Below, in pieces: positions 1 to 12,269 of a stretch of 64,000 nucleotides of DNA. Positions within the stretch are counted from its first letter, which is position 1. Every line of letters starts with the position of its first letter. The stretch is from Stomoxys calcitrans. Its lineage: Eukaryota > Arthropoda > Insecta > Diptera > Muscidae. The notes below the pieces were generated by a model. That model searched no databases. It was not told the origin of the DNA and saw only the letters and a list, made by a program, of their open reading frames with translations. Position numbers and translations under genes: made by a program. The stretch spans positions 2,728,001 through 2,792,000 of the forward strand of contig NC_081552.1 of assembly GCF_963082655.1 (NCBI RefSeq), written 5' to 3'.

Positions 1-2488
1 ATAAGCCTGAATTTTGCCAAGTCAAAACCAATCAAAACCGTTGCTTGGTTTCCAACATCTCTAAGTCAGCCTAAACGGTGGTTATCCCCTAACTAACGCT
101 GGCGACATTTTTTCGAACTCGACAATGAAATGGAGCTCCCCCTCATTGACCTTAAATTCGAATTATAATACAGGTAAATTATCCATACACAGGAGCAGTA
201 TGGCTCCATGGAAATATGATAGCAGCACTTGAGAATGGATAATCACCGCTAAAAGAATATCTCTTATGTTCTCACCTGGAAACAGAATCAAGGCATGCAG
301 AATCATAGAACGGAACTCACCTATTCACCATGGTGTCTCCTAAGTCTATAGCTAAAAATATATGTAGGTTCCAAGCTTCAGCTCGATAGTTTTACTTTTA
401 TGATTGTTGTGTGATAACAATAGGTAAGCTGGCAAGCATACATGCTGACATCCTATGGCGGTGGGTATAACCAAGTAAATAGTTAGATGATCTGTTTTTT
501 AAGTACGGTTCCTTTCTCGAATCAACCCTAAATAATTTTGTAATCTTAAATTATTTGAAAATAGTATGTTTTTCGAATGAAACTTAGTACAAACATTAAC
601 TGAAAAAAATCTATAATGTGGACATTCTTGCCTCTGGCTTATCATAAATTCTTCCTTATAACAATAGTTATAGTAGTTTGAATCGAGTTAAGATGATTCA
701 CGTGCCCCTATAACATTTGAGCTAAATGATCTATAAAAACCTCTTCTAATACAGTTTCTTTTTATACTTTTATTTAGTGAATTTACACTACATACATTCC
801 ACCTTTGGTGTAACGTTCAACTCTCGGCTTTAATGATGCTGCTATGCTCTGCATTATGATGCTAGGTGAGGATTTAGTGTCAACTTACAGTAGTGCCATG
901 AAACAATTGGACAAAGTTTTATTTATAGCACGAATCAGCCCAAAGCAAAATCAAGAGCTTGTGTTTGTCATTTTAATAGGGAATATGACAATGGCCACAG
1001 CTAAACTTCTCAAGGGGATATGGGAATCCTTAATGATGAGCTGCAATTTTGTTTCCCCTTCCTTCTTGGTCTTAACTAAACACCACGGGTTTTAATTACT
1101 CACGCATTGCAATACACAAAAAAAAACACAAATAGAGAGAGAGAGGTCAGATGGAGGGGAGTGTAAGACAAGGATAAATTTCGATAGGGCAGGTCAGCTA
1201 GAAAAAGTCCGTTGAGCTTTAATTATTTGCACGAAATCAGCTGAAAGGAGAGCACATTGTCCATTCTGGCAGCCTTTTACCAATTCTTTGCTACTGTCAG
1301 GCGTCCGTTGTCTATGGTGCCCCCCCCCCCCCCAAGCCAGTAATCATTATCACCAACATGTTTCGGGCTACAACCAACTCTAGTTGTTGTAAGTCATAAC
1401 ACTCTACCCCACTCTGGTGCTGATGGTGAGTGGGCCTTGTGTTAAATGTTGGGTCCACACTCACACCGCACAACAACTACCATAAAAAGGAGATGCATCA
1501 TTTTATAGCTTGTAATTTGGTAGCTTAGCATAGTGCTAATTAACTTTGGGGCTCCATTTTCTGTTTGCTGATGGTGCGAAGGACAGCAACGAACTGAGTT
1601 GGTCGGCCTGAAGTCGGTCCAGTTGTCGTTGCAATTATCCTGAAAGAGCTTTGCAACGACTTCTCATAGCTTTGTCACGTTTCCAAGCTTAAGGTAAACG
1701 CGCAATTTTTGAATTACCGCAAAATGCTGACAGTTCTATCGCAGTTGGGCACATTAGTGATGTGTGAGTGAGAGGGGATCCCTGTTACAAACCGATATCC
1801 AGCATGCAGCAGCACAGCACGAGACCAGAAGCCTTCTACGTGTCATGCTTCATGTGAGCAGAAGTAGCGCTCATAAAAAAGCAACACCAGTCAGAGTTGC
1901 AGCTATTGGAAGAACAACAGGGATACATACCAGTGCATAGTTTCTTCGATCCACCGTTCCTATTTGTTTCGGGCAACATTTGTAATTAAATTGTAATTAA
2001 ACATTAATACGAAACGTGCTATTCCAATGGATTTCGTTTATTTTGCTTGACCAAAACCCCAAGCGATATAAGCCAATTTAGTCTATATGCGAGTGCGCTG
2101 TTGTCATTGGCCAGAATCAGCAACGGGCGATTGAAATTTTTAATGTTTTTTTTTTTTTTTTTGGTTTTTTCGTTTGATTGAAAGCCATATGGGAAAGCAA
2201 CATCCAAACATTACATCTTTCACAAGAAAACCACGAAAGCTAATGCGGAATTGGTGCGACAAGACACAATGGAGTAATTAACAGTAAAAGGCGGAAGTTA
2301 TCAACGAACTTTGCTCAGAGTTTATTGTTCATATGTGATGACTATGTACCAGAAATTCTAAATAAGGAGAGCTTTGATTAAAGTTTGGTAAGACATTAGA
2401 TCGAAGGATGTTTCTTCCATTTAATCTTGGCCAAATATAAAAGTTTTTATTGAAAAAAAAAAAAATTAAAACTAAATTAAAAAAAAAA
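1..2488. other. Non-coding DNA without a recognisable gene
   Basis: No ORF here resembles a known protein and none is longer than 83 codons. Bases 70-165 (GGTGGTTATCCCCTAACTAA, then GCTGGCGACATTT, then CTCATTGACCTTAAATTCGAA) resemble the middle and 3' part of the tRNA-derived SINE seen intact at 33432-33698, so this may be an old SINE fragment. A poly-C run lies at 1320-1333, a short GA run at 1133-1144 and a long T run near 2146-2162. Confidence 0.5.
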
Positions 2489-3364
2489 AAGTAAAAGCGT
2501 GCTAAGTTCGGCCGGGCCGAATCTTATATACCCTCCACCATGGATCGCATTTGTCGAGTTCTTTTCCCGGCATCTCTTCTTAGGCAAAACAGGAAAAAAG
2601 AAAAGATTTGCTCTGCTATTAGAGCGAAATCAAGATATGGTCCGGTTTGGACCACAATTAAATTATATATTGGAGACCTGTATAAAATGTCAGCCAATTC
2701 GAATAAGAATTGCGCCCTTTGGGGGCTCAAGAAGTAAAATAGAGAGATCGATTTACATGGGAGCTGTATCGGGCTATAGACCGATTCAGACCATAATAAA
2801 CACGTATGTTGATGATCATGAGAGAATCCGTCGTACAAAATTTCAGGCAAATCGGATACTAATTGCGACCTCTACAGGCTCAAGAAGTCAAGATCCCAGA
2901 TCGGTTTATATGGCAGCTATATCAGGTTATGAACCGATTTGAACCATACTTGGCGCAGTTGTTGGATATCATAACGAAACATATCGTGCACAATTTCATT
3001 TCAATCGGATAAGAATTGCGCACTCTAGAGGCTCAAGAAGTCAAGACCCAAGATCGGTTTATATGACAGCTATATCAAAACATGGACCGATATTACCCAT
3101 TTACAATACCAACCGACCTACACTAATAAGAAGTATTTGTGCAAAATTTCAAGCGACTAGCTTTACTCCTTCGGAAGTTAGCGTGCTTTCGACAGACAGA
3201 CGGACGGACGGACAGACGGACGGACATGGCTAGATCGACAAAAAATTTCACGACGGTCAAGAACACATATATACTTTATGGGGTCTCAGACGAATATTTA
3301 GAGTAGGTACAAACAGAATGACGAAATTAGTATACCACCCATCTTATGGTGGAGGGTATAAAAA
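2489..3364 (+). mobile_element. Family A DINE/HINE-like element, full length
   Basis: The H-end reads AAGTAAAAGCGTGCTAAG followed by the palindrome GTTCGGCCGGGCCGAA and TATACCCTCCACC. The interior holds degenerate units with the phrase GGTTTATATGGCAGCTATAT. The M-end carries GACAGACGGACGGACGG, ATGGCTAGATCG, a TATATATAC run and ends in GGTGGAGGGTATAAAA. TATACCCTCCACC and GGTGGAGGGTATA form the subterminal inverted repeat. It abuts the next element with no spacer. It is non-autonomous: the ORFs crossing it are accidents of the repeat units. Confidence 0.8.
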
Positions 3365-4093
3365 CAAGTAAAAAGGCGTTAAGTTCGGCCGGGCCGATTG
3401 GATACCCACCACCTCGGGTATATATGTGAACAACCTTTCGTCAAAATCCAGTGAAAAATGCATACCTTATGCCCCACAGCAGCTATATAGACATTTCAAA
3501 CGATTTAAACCAAATGCTTATAAGTACAAGTCATTGTTCAACCGAGAGATCGGTCTATATGGCAGCTATATCCAAATCTGGTTCGACCTGAGCCAAATTA
3601 AAGACCAACACCGAAGACCCCAATACACCTCACTGTCCCAAATTTCGGCGACATCGGACAATAAATGCGCTTTTTATGGGCCTAAAACCTTAAATTGAGA
3701 GATCGGTCTATATGGCAGCTATATCCAAATCTGAACCGATCAGTGGCATATTGAAGAAAGATGTCGAAGAGCCAAATTTCAGCAAAATCAGATAAGACCC
3801 TAAATCTGAGGATCGGTCAATATGGCAGCTATATCCAAATCTGGACCGATCTGGGCCAAAATGACGAAAGATGTCGAAGGGCTTAACACAACTCACTGTC
3901 CCAAATTTCGGCGAAATCGGACAATAAATGCGCTTTTATGGGCCCAAACCTTAAATCGATAGATCGGTCTACATGGCAGCTATATCCAAATCTGGACCGA
4001 TCTTTGCCAAATTAAAGAAGAATGTCGAGGGGCTTAACTTAACTCACCGTCCCAAAATTCAGCAAAATCCCATCCTTCGGTGGTGAGTATAAA
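3365..4093 (+). mobile_element. Family B DINE/HINE-like element
   Basis: Starts CAAGTAAAAAGGCGTTAAG with a GTTCGGCCGGGCCGA palindrome, then TACCCACCACCTCGGGTATA, the family B signature. It contains three to four units with GGTCTATATGGCAGCTATAT. It ends CATCCTTCGGTGGTGAGTAT but lacks the (GGAC)n/core section, so the M-end has an internal deletion. It sits between two family A elements in the same orientation. Confidence 0.75.
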
Positions 4094-4096
4094 CAG

Positions 4097-4335
4097 AAGT
4101 AAAAGCGTGCAAAGTTCGGCCGGGCCAAATTTTATATACCCTCCACCATGGATCGCATTCGTCGAGTTCTTTTCCCGGTATCCCCTTTTAGGCAAACATA
4201 TGATAAAAGAAAGAATTGCTATGATATTGGCGCTATAATATAAAGTTATCGTCTGATTCGGACCATATTTGAACTGAATGTTGAAGACCATAGTAGAAGT
4301 CGTTGTGTAAAATTTCAGCAAATTGCATGAATCTG
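4097..4335 (+). mobile_element. Family A element, H-end only
   Basis: AAGTAAAAGCGTGCAAAG, the GTTCGGCCGGGCC palindrome and TATACCCTCCACCATGGATCGC identify the hairpin end of family A. Similarity fades near 4335 after AATTTCAGCAAATT, so the rest is lost. It follows the preceding family B element after three bases. Confidence 0.7.
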
Positions 4336-6489
4336 ACCGAAATCGTAGTTGAGCTAACTCTTTGTTTGTGCTCCGTTGGGCATTTTCAAATAACAAGTAG
4401 TTGATACAACAACTAAAGGCAAAACAAATGTATATTTTTATGCAAATGATTGACATAACCCATAGATTGATTATGAACATCTTCATTTAATGCTGTCAAC
4501 AGTATTGTGATGAAGTTAACTTCTTAACGAAGAAAATGACTTATATTTGGTGCTGACAATTAAAAATTATTTACCATTATCATCAATTTATACCTATAAT
4601 CGAATTACAACAAATGATTTCTCTGGGTGTACTTAAAACATGAAAATTTCGATTAAATTTTCTTTGCTACCAAAATTGAGATTAAGCTCTCCCCCTCCGA
4701 ACACAGAGAGTTTTATATGTTTTATGACCCCTTGAACACAATAACGTAAATGTATTTCCTTAAATTCCGTAAAATGTTTAATCAAGCCATTGTTAAGAAA
4801 AAAAATGCCAGGCCAAATAAATTGCACCTATGCTGTTGTCATATTCGTTCTTTCTTTCGTAAACTCCTTTGTGGCAAATTGTTAAGATTTTGAGCTTTTT
4901 CTGGGTTAACAAAAAAATGTTTGAATGTTTGTTAATTAAAAAACAGTTGGTACGGATTCAGATGTAATTCAGTGCAGAACGCATAAATCTAAAGGGTTTT
5001 TATCCAAGGTGTTCGCCATGCCTTGCATGCTAGCCAGCTACCACGGCATACAAACTGCATGTATTCACAAACTGAAAAGGGGCCAATGGCCAACCACCAA
5101 CCAGACACCATCAATAATGACTCTTGCGGCTATGCATACGTTTGCTAGTTTGCTTGGTCGCTGCTGCTCCTCGCTTGCAAAGAGGAATGCTAATAAATTT
5201 CCGTTACTAATCCCTTGGTATTGTTAGGCGACAGAGAGAGAGAGAGAGAGAGAGAGACAGTAAGAGCTGTATCCAAAGTGTGACATCAAGCATTGGCCGA
5301 TGATTATGATTGCCAGTATCCGGAGGATCTGCAGTTGGAGGTATGGGCAAAATGCGGCAGAGTACGGGTAAAATTTATACTCAAAAAGGTTAAAAGAGTG
5401 AACCATACCAAAGATCAGGCAGGCCATACAGGCAGTTGCAGTTTCACATACAATGACTAACACAACCACTGCTCACACTCATTCATTGTCGCTAGTGACT
5501 GTGTGTTGGCTAATAATTGCTCAATCCCGGTCAAAGACACATTCTACCAACATTGGAGGGTATAGGCCCATAATTCTATATTGACTCAGGTGAATTATTG
5601 GATTGGCAAAATAAATTTGTCTACAAGCCTTATTTATAGCCGGGTGCATTTCGCTTACTTAGGAGCAAATTAACTTTAGTATATTTCTCGTGACTTGGTT
5701 AATCCCTAAATTCATTCACCGTTCCTCACGCCCCTAGCAGGAAGTGGGCTGAATGGTATGGTTCTTTGGATATTTCAAGATTTATACTTATGTCGAAATG
5801 AGGCACTTGTACGTTGGGTTCATTGTTGTTGAGGCTGCTGCATTGGCTCGTTTGCATGTCAATGGTTTTGGCATGAGACCGATGGAATGAAGATATCCCA
5901 TATCCAGGGATCCCTATGTAATAAAAAATAATTCTCTTACTTGCTATGGCTTAATGACATTTTCTTGTGTCACTGAAAACGTGAATGATAAAATCGCAAT
6001 ATTATTCGGTATTAACGCACGTTCCACTTCATCCTAATCCTTCAACCCTTTTGCGAGTTATGACTGTTTGCTTTTGAATATCTTCTCCATATATGGCAAT
6101 GTTTGTTTTCCCAAAGTACCAGACTAAGAACCTGTATTGTGTGTAGAAAGCTTTCTTTAACATGTAAACCGTGACAAATTTTCTATATTTATTTGTTATG
6201 GTGATTTTAATCGAGCATAAGGGAAAGAGGTAGAGAGGGAGAAAATACAGTCTTCGATGGAAGCCATTGATTACCAATGTATTACCAGCAATTGAGGAAC
6301 TACAATGAATTTAAAAACGGGGTTATAACAACGGGGTTATAACGGGATGAATACCTTATAAAGAGAGCAAAAAATTGCTCATTTATACAGGAAGTAGGTT
6401 TTAAAATGAAACATTTGCATATGAGGATAAAGTGAACAGTTATTCTTTTTTGTTTAATGGAATCCAAAATTACCAAAGCTTAACTACGT
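4336..6489. other. Non-coding DNA
   Basis: No gene is supported. There is a (GA)n microsatellite at 5229-5258 and AT-rich unique DNA elsewhere. A short coding-like stretch at about 5291-5341 ends at a possible splice donor, but there is no convincing partner exon. Confidence 0.45.
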
Positions 6490-6800
6490 ATTGCGCTACA
6501 TATCAATGACTACTAAAAGTCCGCTTAGTCCAATTTTCGCATTCTCTTTCCAGCATTTCGGCCGGTATCTCACGAGTAAATGCATTTATGATGTCTTTCA
6601 AGCGTCAATTGAAGCGGGCTTGCCTGTATAGACATGAGCTTTAACACATCCTCACAAAAAGTAGTCAAATGGCGTTAAACCGCACGATGTAGGCGGCCAA
6701 TTGACCTGTCCCAATCATTAAATAAAATGTTCACCGAACTCGCCTCTCAATAACTCCATTGCTACGCGTTCTGTGTGGCATGTGGCATTTGTCATGCAAG
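6490..6800 (-). pseudogene. Tc1/mariner-type transposase remnant, C-terminal part
   Basis: On the minus strand one frame gives SCGLTPFDYFL then VYTGKPASIDA, and the neighbouring frame gives AFTREIPAEMLERECENWTK. These match the end of the catalytic domain of mariner-like (IS630/Tc1 superfamily) transposases, where SCDLTPxDYFLWG holds the third catalytic aspartate. Here that position is glycine, the following tryptophan is a stop, and at least one frameshift separates the pieces, so the copy is dead. I see no terminal inverted repeats. It lies just outside the diverged element at 6970. Confidence 0.65.
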
Positions 6801-6969
6801 TTAAGCTCTAGCATTTTGGACAAAAAAAAAAAAAAAAAAAATGGCGCGCGATGAACTTTCTTAACAGAGCACGCATTTTGATAATAAAATGCAATAATTT
6901 GCAAGCGTTGTTCGTTTGGTTAAATTATAGACCAAACTGGACTGAATGCGTGAGCTGTTTAAACCAGTG

Positions 6970-7450
6970 TTGCCAGAAAGAAAATAGCTAAAAAATCACC
7001 CACCATATATATGGGAGCTACTCTAAATCTGAACCGATTTCTATGAAATTCAACAGGAATGACCACAAATGACCAGATTATTGCAATATTAGTCCGAATC
7101 GGTCGAACATAAATATCCAAATCTGATTCAATTTCGGCTAAAATCCGTGTTTTTTGTGATAGTTGTAGAAGAAAGTGTGTTGCAAAATTTTGAAAGAACA
7201 GGATCAAATGGACCATTTGCAACAGCCCACGACTTACATCACTAAGAAACATCTACAAAATAGGTCATGCTCATAGCCTCGTTCTAAAGCTATAATGATT
7301 TCCGATACCTGTTGAACGGACGGACCAATGGCTAGATTTATTTAAAATGGAGGCGATTGAGAATATATATACTTCGTAAGGCCACACATTGACAAAAAAG
7401 TTGGCCGAAATTATTCCTAGGATTTTACCATTGAAAACGAGCCAAAGATC
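6970..7450 (+). mobile_element. Diverged DINE-like element (family D)
   Basis: Contains ATATATATGGGAGCTACTCT and AATCTGAACCGATTTCTATG, like family C units, followed by GGACGGACCAATGGCTAGAT and AATATATATACTTCG in the order of the mini-me end. The core between is not close to A, B or C (GGAGGCGATTGAGAA instead of the usual GATCAAGAA). No H-end hairpin or clear GGGTATA terminus is visible. Best read as an old or distinct relative. Confidence 0.5.
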
Positions 7451-7485
7451 CAAAACGTTGAAAAAATAAAGATGCTGTCTTCAAA

Positions 7486-7900
7486 TTAAGGGTCTATATG
7501 GCAACTATATCCAAATCTGGACCGATAAAAGCGCCTAACACAACTCACTTTCCCAAATTTCGGCAACATCGGGTAATAAATGTGGCCAAAAACCCTAAAT
7601 CGGCGGATAGTCTATATGGCGGCTATATCAAGATATAGTCCGACATATCCCATCTTCGAATTTAACCTGCTTATGAACAAGAAAAGAATCTGTGCAAAAT
7701 TTGAGCTCAATATCTCTATTTTTAAAGACTGCAGCTTGATTTCGACCGACAGACGGACGGACATGGCTACATCGTCTTTCATTTTTACGCTGATCAAGAA
7801 TGTATACATACTTTATGGGGTCGGAAATGGATATTTCGATGTGTTGCAAACGGAATGACAAAATGAATATACCCCCATCCTTCGGTGATGGGTATGAAAA
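7486..7900 (+). mobile_element. Family B element, H-end missing
   Basis: Begins inside a tandem unit (GGTCTATATGGCAACTATAT), continues through the transition unit ending in ACCTGCTTATG, then GACAGACGGACGGACATGGC, CTGATCAAGAATGTATACA and the terminus CATCCTTCGGTGATGGGTAT. The hairpin end is absent. Confidence 0.75.
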
Positions 7901-8126
7901 ACTAAATACTTAAAGACGCTCCTATCAACAAGGTTATTGTGCGTCTTTATTTACGGTATACTGTCGTGTCCGGAAGCCAATTTCCAAACTTTCGACGATA
8001 TTTTGACCTACATTTTAGATTTTTGTCTTTAATGCCAAGACGCAAAGTTAAGGATTTGTTCACCTACCATTTAATATAAACAATCAATGTCTTGATTCAA
8101 AAAAAAAAAAAAAGAATTATTAAAAA
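7901..8126. other. Short unique spacer
   Basis: AT-rich sequence with an A run at about 8100-8113 directly before the next element. Nothing recognisable. Confidence 0.4.
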
Positions 8127-8932
8127 ACTAGTCCGACTTTAATTTGGATACCAATTGAAATAGCAATTTAGAACCTTGTAAGATTTTCCTACCATAGGAC
8201 AAAAGATTTGGATTTCCACATCTTTAAAAGGCCATATCGAATAAAAGATTATATGGGAGTTATATCTAAACCTGTGTCATTAAGATGTGACCAAAATTGT
8301 GGTTTTTACTGCCACAAAAGTCCATATCGGATGAAATATACACATTGGAGCTATATCTAAATTAGGACTGATTGTAATGAAATTTTGCGCACGTATTGGA
8401 ACGTCAATTTAAACGTCTCATGTAAAATCGGGCGAAATTTGTGGCTTCTACAGCCTTAAAAAGCCAAATCGGATGAAAGATATATATGGTAGCTATATCT
8501 AAATCTTAACCGATATTTATAAAATTTTGCACACATATGTAGACCTGAAATAAAATACCTAATGCTAAATTTTGTGAAGATCGGACGAAAATTGTGGCTT
8601 CTAACGCCTTAAAAAGCCATAGCGGATGAAAGATTTATATGGGAGCTATATCTAAATCTGAACCGATTTTTTTTCAAAATCAATAGCGTTTGTCCTTGGG
8701 CCAAAAAAGTGACGTATGCACAATTTCGTGACAATCGGGCAACAAATACGACCTGCAGTTTCATTACAAGAATACATGGACTCACAGACGGACATGGCTA
8801 AATCGAATCAGAAAGTGATTCTGAGTCGATCGGTATACTTATCAATGGGTCTAGCTCTTCTCCTTCTCAGCGTTGCAAACAAATGCATAAATCTATAATA
8901 CCCTGTACCACAGTGGTGGTGCAGGGTATAAA
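8127..8932 (+). mobile_element. Family C DINE-like element, H-end missing
   Basis: From CTAGTCCGACTTTAATTTGG it follows the fuller family C copy at 43641-45017 closely. The units carry ATATGGGAGCTATATCTAAA and CTGAACCGATTTTT; the M-end has GACGGACATGGCTAAATCGA, TGATTCTGAGTCGATCGG and the terminus CCACAGTGGTGGTGCAGGGT. The hairpin end present in the other copy is missing. It lies against the integrase end of the gypsy element. Confidence 0.75.
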
Positions 8933-8949
8933 TATCGTGTTTGTCATTT

Positions 8950-9697
8950 TTTAAAATTTACAAGTAGTCTGTCGAACAAATACACCCCGTTGAAAGAATA
9001 CATATTCGCATTTTTTCATGGCTTGAGATACGAACACCGACCGATTGTATTAGTATTTTGTGGGAACAGGTTCATTTTGTTTTTTAAGGATTGCACATAT
9101 TCATCCGTTGGAATATTTTCGGGCCGTTCTTCTAATGAATCGCCAGGTAATGATTCGTAATGATTTGCCGTAAACAAGTTCTGCAGGTGTACATTTCGCG
9201 GTTTCTATGAAGCTTGTTCGAAGTTCCAATTTGAATTATTGAGACACATCTAATCAGTTTTAAAACGTCGATGCCATCTTTCAATTATTCCATTTGCCGA
9301 TGGGTGATAAGGAGATTTGCGTATACGCTGAGTTCCCATAATATTCGTTAATTGTCGAAATAGTTTGGATTCAAATTGTCTTCCTTGATCTGTTGATATT
9401 TTTAAAGGTACTCGAAATCTCAATATCCATTTACGATAAAGAGCCTCCGCCACTGTTACAGCCCTGCAATCTTTAAGTGGAATGGCTTCCACTCATTGTG
9501 TAAATCGATCAATGCAGGTTAAAAGGTATGTATATTATATTTCCCTTGGATGGCGGAAGTGGTCCAACCAAGTCGATATTGATATGGCTGAATCTGTCAG
9601 TTGGTAGAGGATATAGTTCACTAGGAATATGTCTTGAGATTTTGGATCGCTGACAGGGAATGCATAGTTTAGTCCACTTTTTAACATCCTTACTCAT
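8950..9697 (-). pseudogene. Retrotransposon integrase remnant
   Basis: The first stretch (9697-9509) carries CIPCQRSK, the CC half of the zinc-binding HHCC domain, then INIDLVGPLPPS with the first catalytic aspartate. The second (9492-9250) has STDQGRQFES with the second aspartate and SPYHPSANGIIERWHRRFK with the catalytic glutamate. All three acidic residues of the D,D,E core are still present, but the reading frame is broken between the stretches near 9500. The tail continues in another frame through ECTPAEL-like and YGKSL-like residues to about 8950, where the family C repeat starts. Confidence 0.85.
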
Positions 9698-10035
9698 TTT
9701 GGGCCAGACAAACCGTTTTCATATCGTGTTGTTGAGTTGAATCCACCGTATGGAAGTCCATGAAACGCATTGATGTATGTTTTTAGGAACGAATGGGCGA
9801 ACATTTGATGTTAATGTATCGTAAAAGACAGGTTTTGACTCTAGCTCGATTATAATGGGCTTCAAAGCAAGTGAAGCTTTATCTTTATTTTCCAAGAAAT
9901 GTTAAAGTTCTTCGTCGTGCTCTTGTTCTTCTGCCAACTCTTCATAATTAATTCTTAATTTCCCGTATATAAAAGAACTGCGTGACAGTATGTCTGCTGT
10001 AATATTGTCAATACCTTTTATATGACGAAAACCGT

Positions 10036-10445
10036 TTAAAAATGGGATAGATAATCCAATTGTCTAAAGTGACGAGGGTTTGCCTTGTCATAATTTTGTT
10101 TGAAAGCGAAGGTCAGCGGCTCGTGATTCGTAAATATTATGAATTGCCTTCCTTCTAGCATATGCCGATAATATTTCACCACTGTATACACCGCTAAAAG
10201 TTTCCTATCGTATGTACTGTACATTTTCTGTGTCTCATTTAGCTTCCGCGAGAAAAAGGATAATGGTTGCCATCCGTTTCTTGTTTTCTGTAGCAGTTCC
10301 CCTCCAATGGCGACATCAGATGCATCTACCATAACCCATATTTGCGAAGAGTCCACGGGTGCGCAAAAAGAGCTTCGTTTGACAGATCTGTTTTACATTT
10401 CTCGAATACCGCAATGCCTTCCGGTGTCCATGTAATTGGAGAACG
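10036..10445 (-). pseudogene. Retrotransposon RNase H remnant
   Basis: Begins with the connection phrase ITWTPEGIAVFEKCK and continues after a frameshift with VMVDASDVAIGGELLQ (first acidic residue), PLSFFSRKLNETQKMYSTYD (glutamate and context) and FTNHEPLTFAF, where the second aspartate of the usual TDHKPL is replaced by asparagine. It then reads RQLDYLSHF. Family and order fit Ty3/gypsy RNase H directly following RT. The frameshift and altered residue make it non-functional. Confidence 0.85.
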
Positions 10446-10450
10446 ATAAT

Positions 10451-10541
10451 TTTTATACCCTACACCACTACTGTGGTACAGGGTATTATAACTTAGTGAA
10501 TTAGTTTGTAACACCCAAAAGGGAGAATGACAGATCCATTG
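10451..10541 (-). mobile_element. Family C M-end fragment inside the gypsy RT/RNase H boundary
   Basis: Starts TTTTATACCCTACACCACTA, then CTGTGGTACAGGGTATTATA, CTTAGTGAATTAGTTTGTAA and CCCATTGATA-like sequence as in the M-end at 58490-58560. About 90 bases only. It separates RT from RNase H of the host retrotransposon. Confidence 0.75.
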
Positions 10542-10559
10542 ATAGGTATACCGATCGAA

Positions 10560-11405
10560 TTTACCTCTACACGATGACCAAGAAAATTTACGCTTTACGA
10601 AAAAAAACGCATTTTTCGATGTTTATCACGACGCCATATTCTTGAAGACGTTAAAATACTTGCTTTAAATTATGGAAATGTATTTCTTTAGTTTCTGATG
10701 CAATAAGGATGTCGTCCACGTAAACATAACAAAAATGAAGGCCACGTAGCACTTCATGAATAAACCGTTGTAAAGTTTGATCGGCATTGCATAAGCCAAA
10801 TGTCATGAATTGAAATTCATAGAGACCAAATGAAGTTATGATAGCTGTCTTAGGTATGTCATCTGGAACAACGGGAATTTGATAATAGACTCTTATCGAA
10901 TCCAGAGTAGAAAAAATGGTTTTACCATTAAGACTGGCGTAAAGTCGTGAATATGGGGAATTGAATACCTATCCGGGATTTTTTTGAGAATTTAAACGGC
11001 GGTAATATCCAAAAGTTCGCCACTGCCCATTCTTCTTTGGCACCATGTGTAACGGGATCGACAAACAACTTTTAGATGGTTTACAGAGTCCTAGTTGCAA
11101 CATAAACTCAAACTCTCGCTTCGCAATTTCAAGTTTTTCCGGTGGTAGACGACGTGGTTTAGATGTCACAGTTTGTCATTTGGTTTCAATTACATGGTCG
11201 TTGTTGTGGACTTTCTTACTATTGGCTGTTGATGGATTTCTGATTTCAGGATATCCCGAAAGTATTTCGTGTTATGGTGTTGATTAAATAACAGTTTTCA
11301 AGTCGAAATAGTAAGGAAGATAACCTGTTTTTCCTTTTGCTGTTAGAACAGTTTTTGAATTGATTAGTTTTGCGTTTTTAATATCAACAATGAGGCCGAA
11401 TTTAT
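10560..11405 (-). pseudogene. Retrotransposon reverse transcriptase remnant
   Basis: RT entry: TSKPRRLPPEKLEIAKREFE (11169 onward) then HMVPKKNGQWR and the RRLNSQ motif. After a gap with frameshifts, [19 protein letters not shown] leads to the catalytic YVDDILIAS, with Y-V-D-D encoded by 10722-10711. A stop follows shortly after. The palm motif is intact but the ORF is broken at several points. The part upstream of 11405 is separated by an inserted family A element. Confidence 0.88.
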
Positions 11406-11410
11406 TTAAA

Positions 11411-12164
11411 ACAAGTAAAAGCGTGCTAAGTTCGGCTGGGCTGAATCCTATACACCCTCCCCCATGGATCGCATTTTAAAAGGAAAGAATTGCTATGATA
11501 TTGGCGCTATAATATCAAGTTATCGTCCGATTAGGACTATTATTAAACTGAGTGTTGGAGACCATAGTAGAAGCCGTTGCGTACAATTTCAGCCAATTCG
11601 AATAAAAATTGCGCCCTTAAGGGGGATCAAGAAGTAAAAAAGAGAGATCTGTTTATATGGGAGCTGTATCAGGCTATAGACCTTAGGGAAGTCGTTGTAG
11701 TAGCAGCTATATCAGGTTATGGACCTATTAAAACCATATTTGGCACAGTTGTTGAAAGTCATAACAAATCACAAAATGTCAGCCAAATGGGACAAAAATT
11801 GCGCTCTCTAGTGACTCACGAATCCAAGATTCAAGATCTGTTTATATGGCAGCTATATCAGGTTATGGACCGATTTAAACCAAACTTAGCATAGCTGTTG
11901 GAAGTCATAACAAAACACCTCATGCAAAGTTTCAGCCGAAACGGATAAGAATTGCGCCCTATAGAGGCTGAAGCGGATAGCTTTACTCCTTCGAAAGTTA
12001 GAGTGCTTTCGACAGACAGACGGATGCACATGGCTAGATCGACTTAAATTGACATGAGGATCAAGAATATATATACTCTATGGGGTCTCTGAGGAATATT
12101 TCGAGGAGTTACATACAGAATGACGAAATTAGTATACCCCCATCCTATGGTGGAGAGTATAAAA
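11411..12164 (+). mobile_element. Family A element nested in the gypsy element
   Basis: H-end ACAAGTAAAAGCGTGCTAAG with the palindrome GTTCGGCTGGGCTGAA; interior units; M-end GACAGACAGACGGATGCACA, ATGGCTAGATCGAC, AATATATATACTCTATGGGG, terminus GGTGGAGAGTATAAAAA. It splits the retrotransposon between protease and RT. The palindrome has changed on both arms (GGCTGGGCTG), a sign that the fold may be kept. Confidence 0.8.
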
Positions 12165-12269
12165 ATCAGCACCGATTATTGAGTGTGAAAAGTCTGCAAT
12201 GATAAATTTCCATGGAAAATTTCTACGAAGACCAAACTATATGTATGAATAGGGGAGTTATTAGCTGCA

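Noticed and set aside
1320..1333. Poly-C tract as a functional site
   Set aside because: A single homopolymer with no flanking signal; also prone to sequencing error.
2499..2942. 147-codon open frame
   Set aside because: Lies wholly in a family A element and repeats the same motifs as other copies in shifted frames.
5291..5341. Possible exon (ADDYDCQYPEDLQLE before GTATGG)
   Set aside because: Coding-like, but the upstream acceptor is weak, a stop lies just before it and no partner exon is found nearby.
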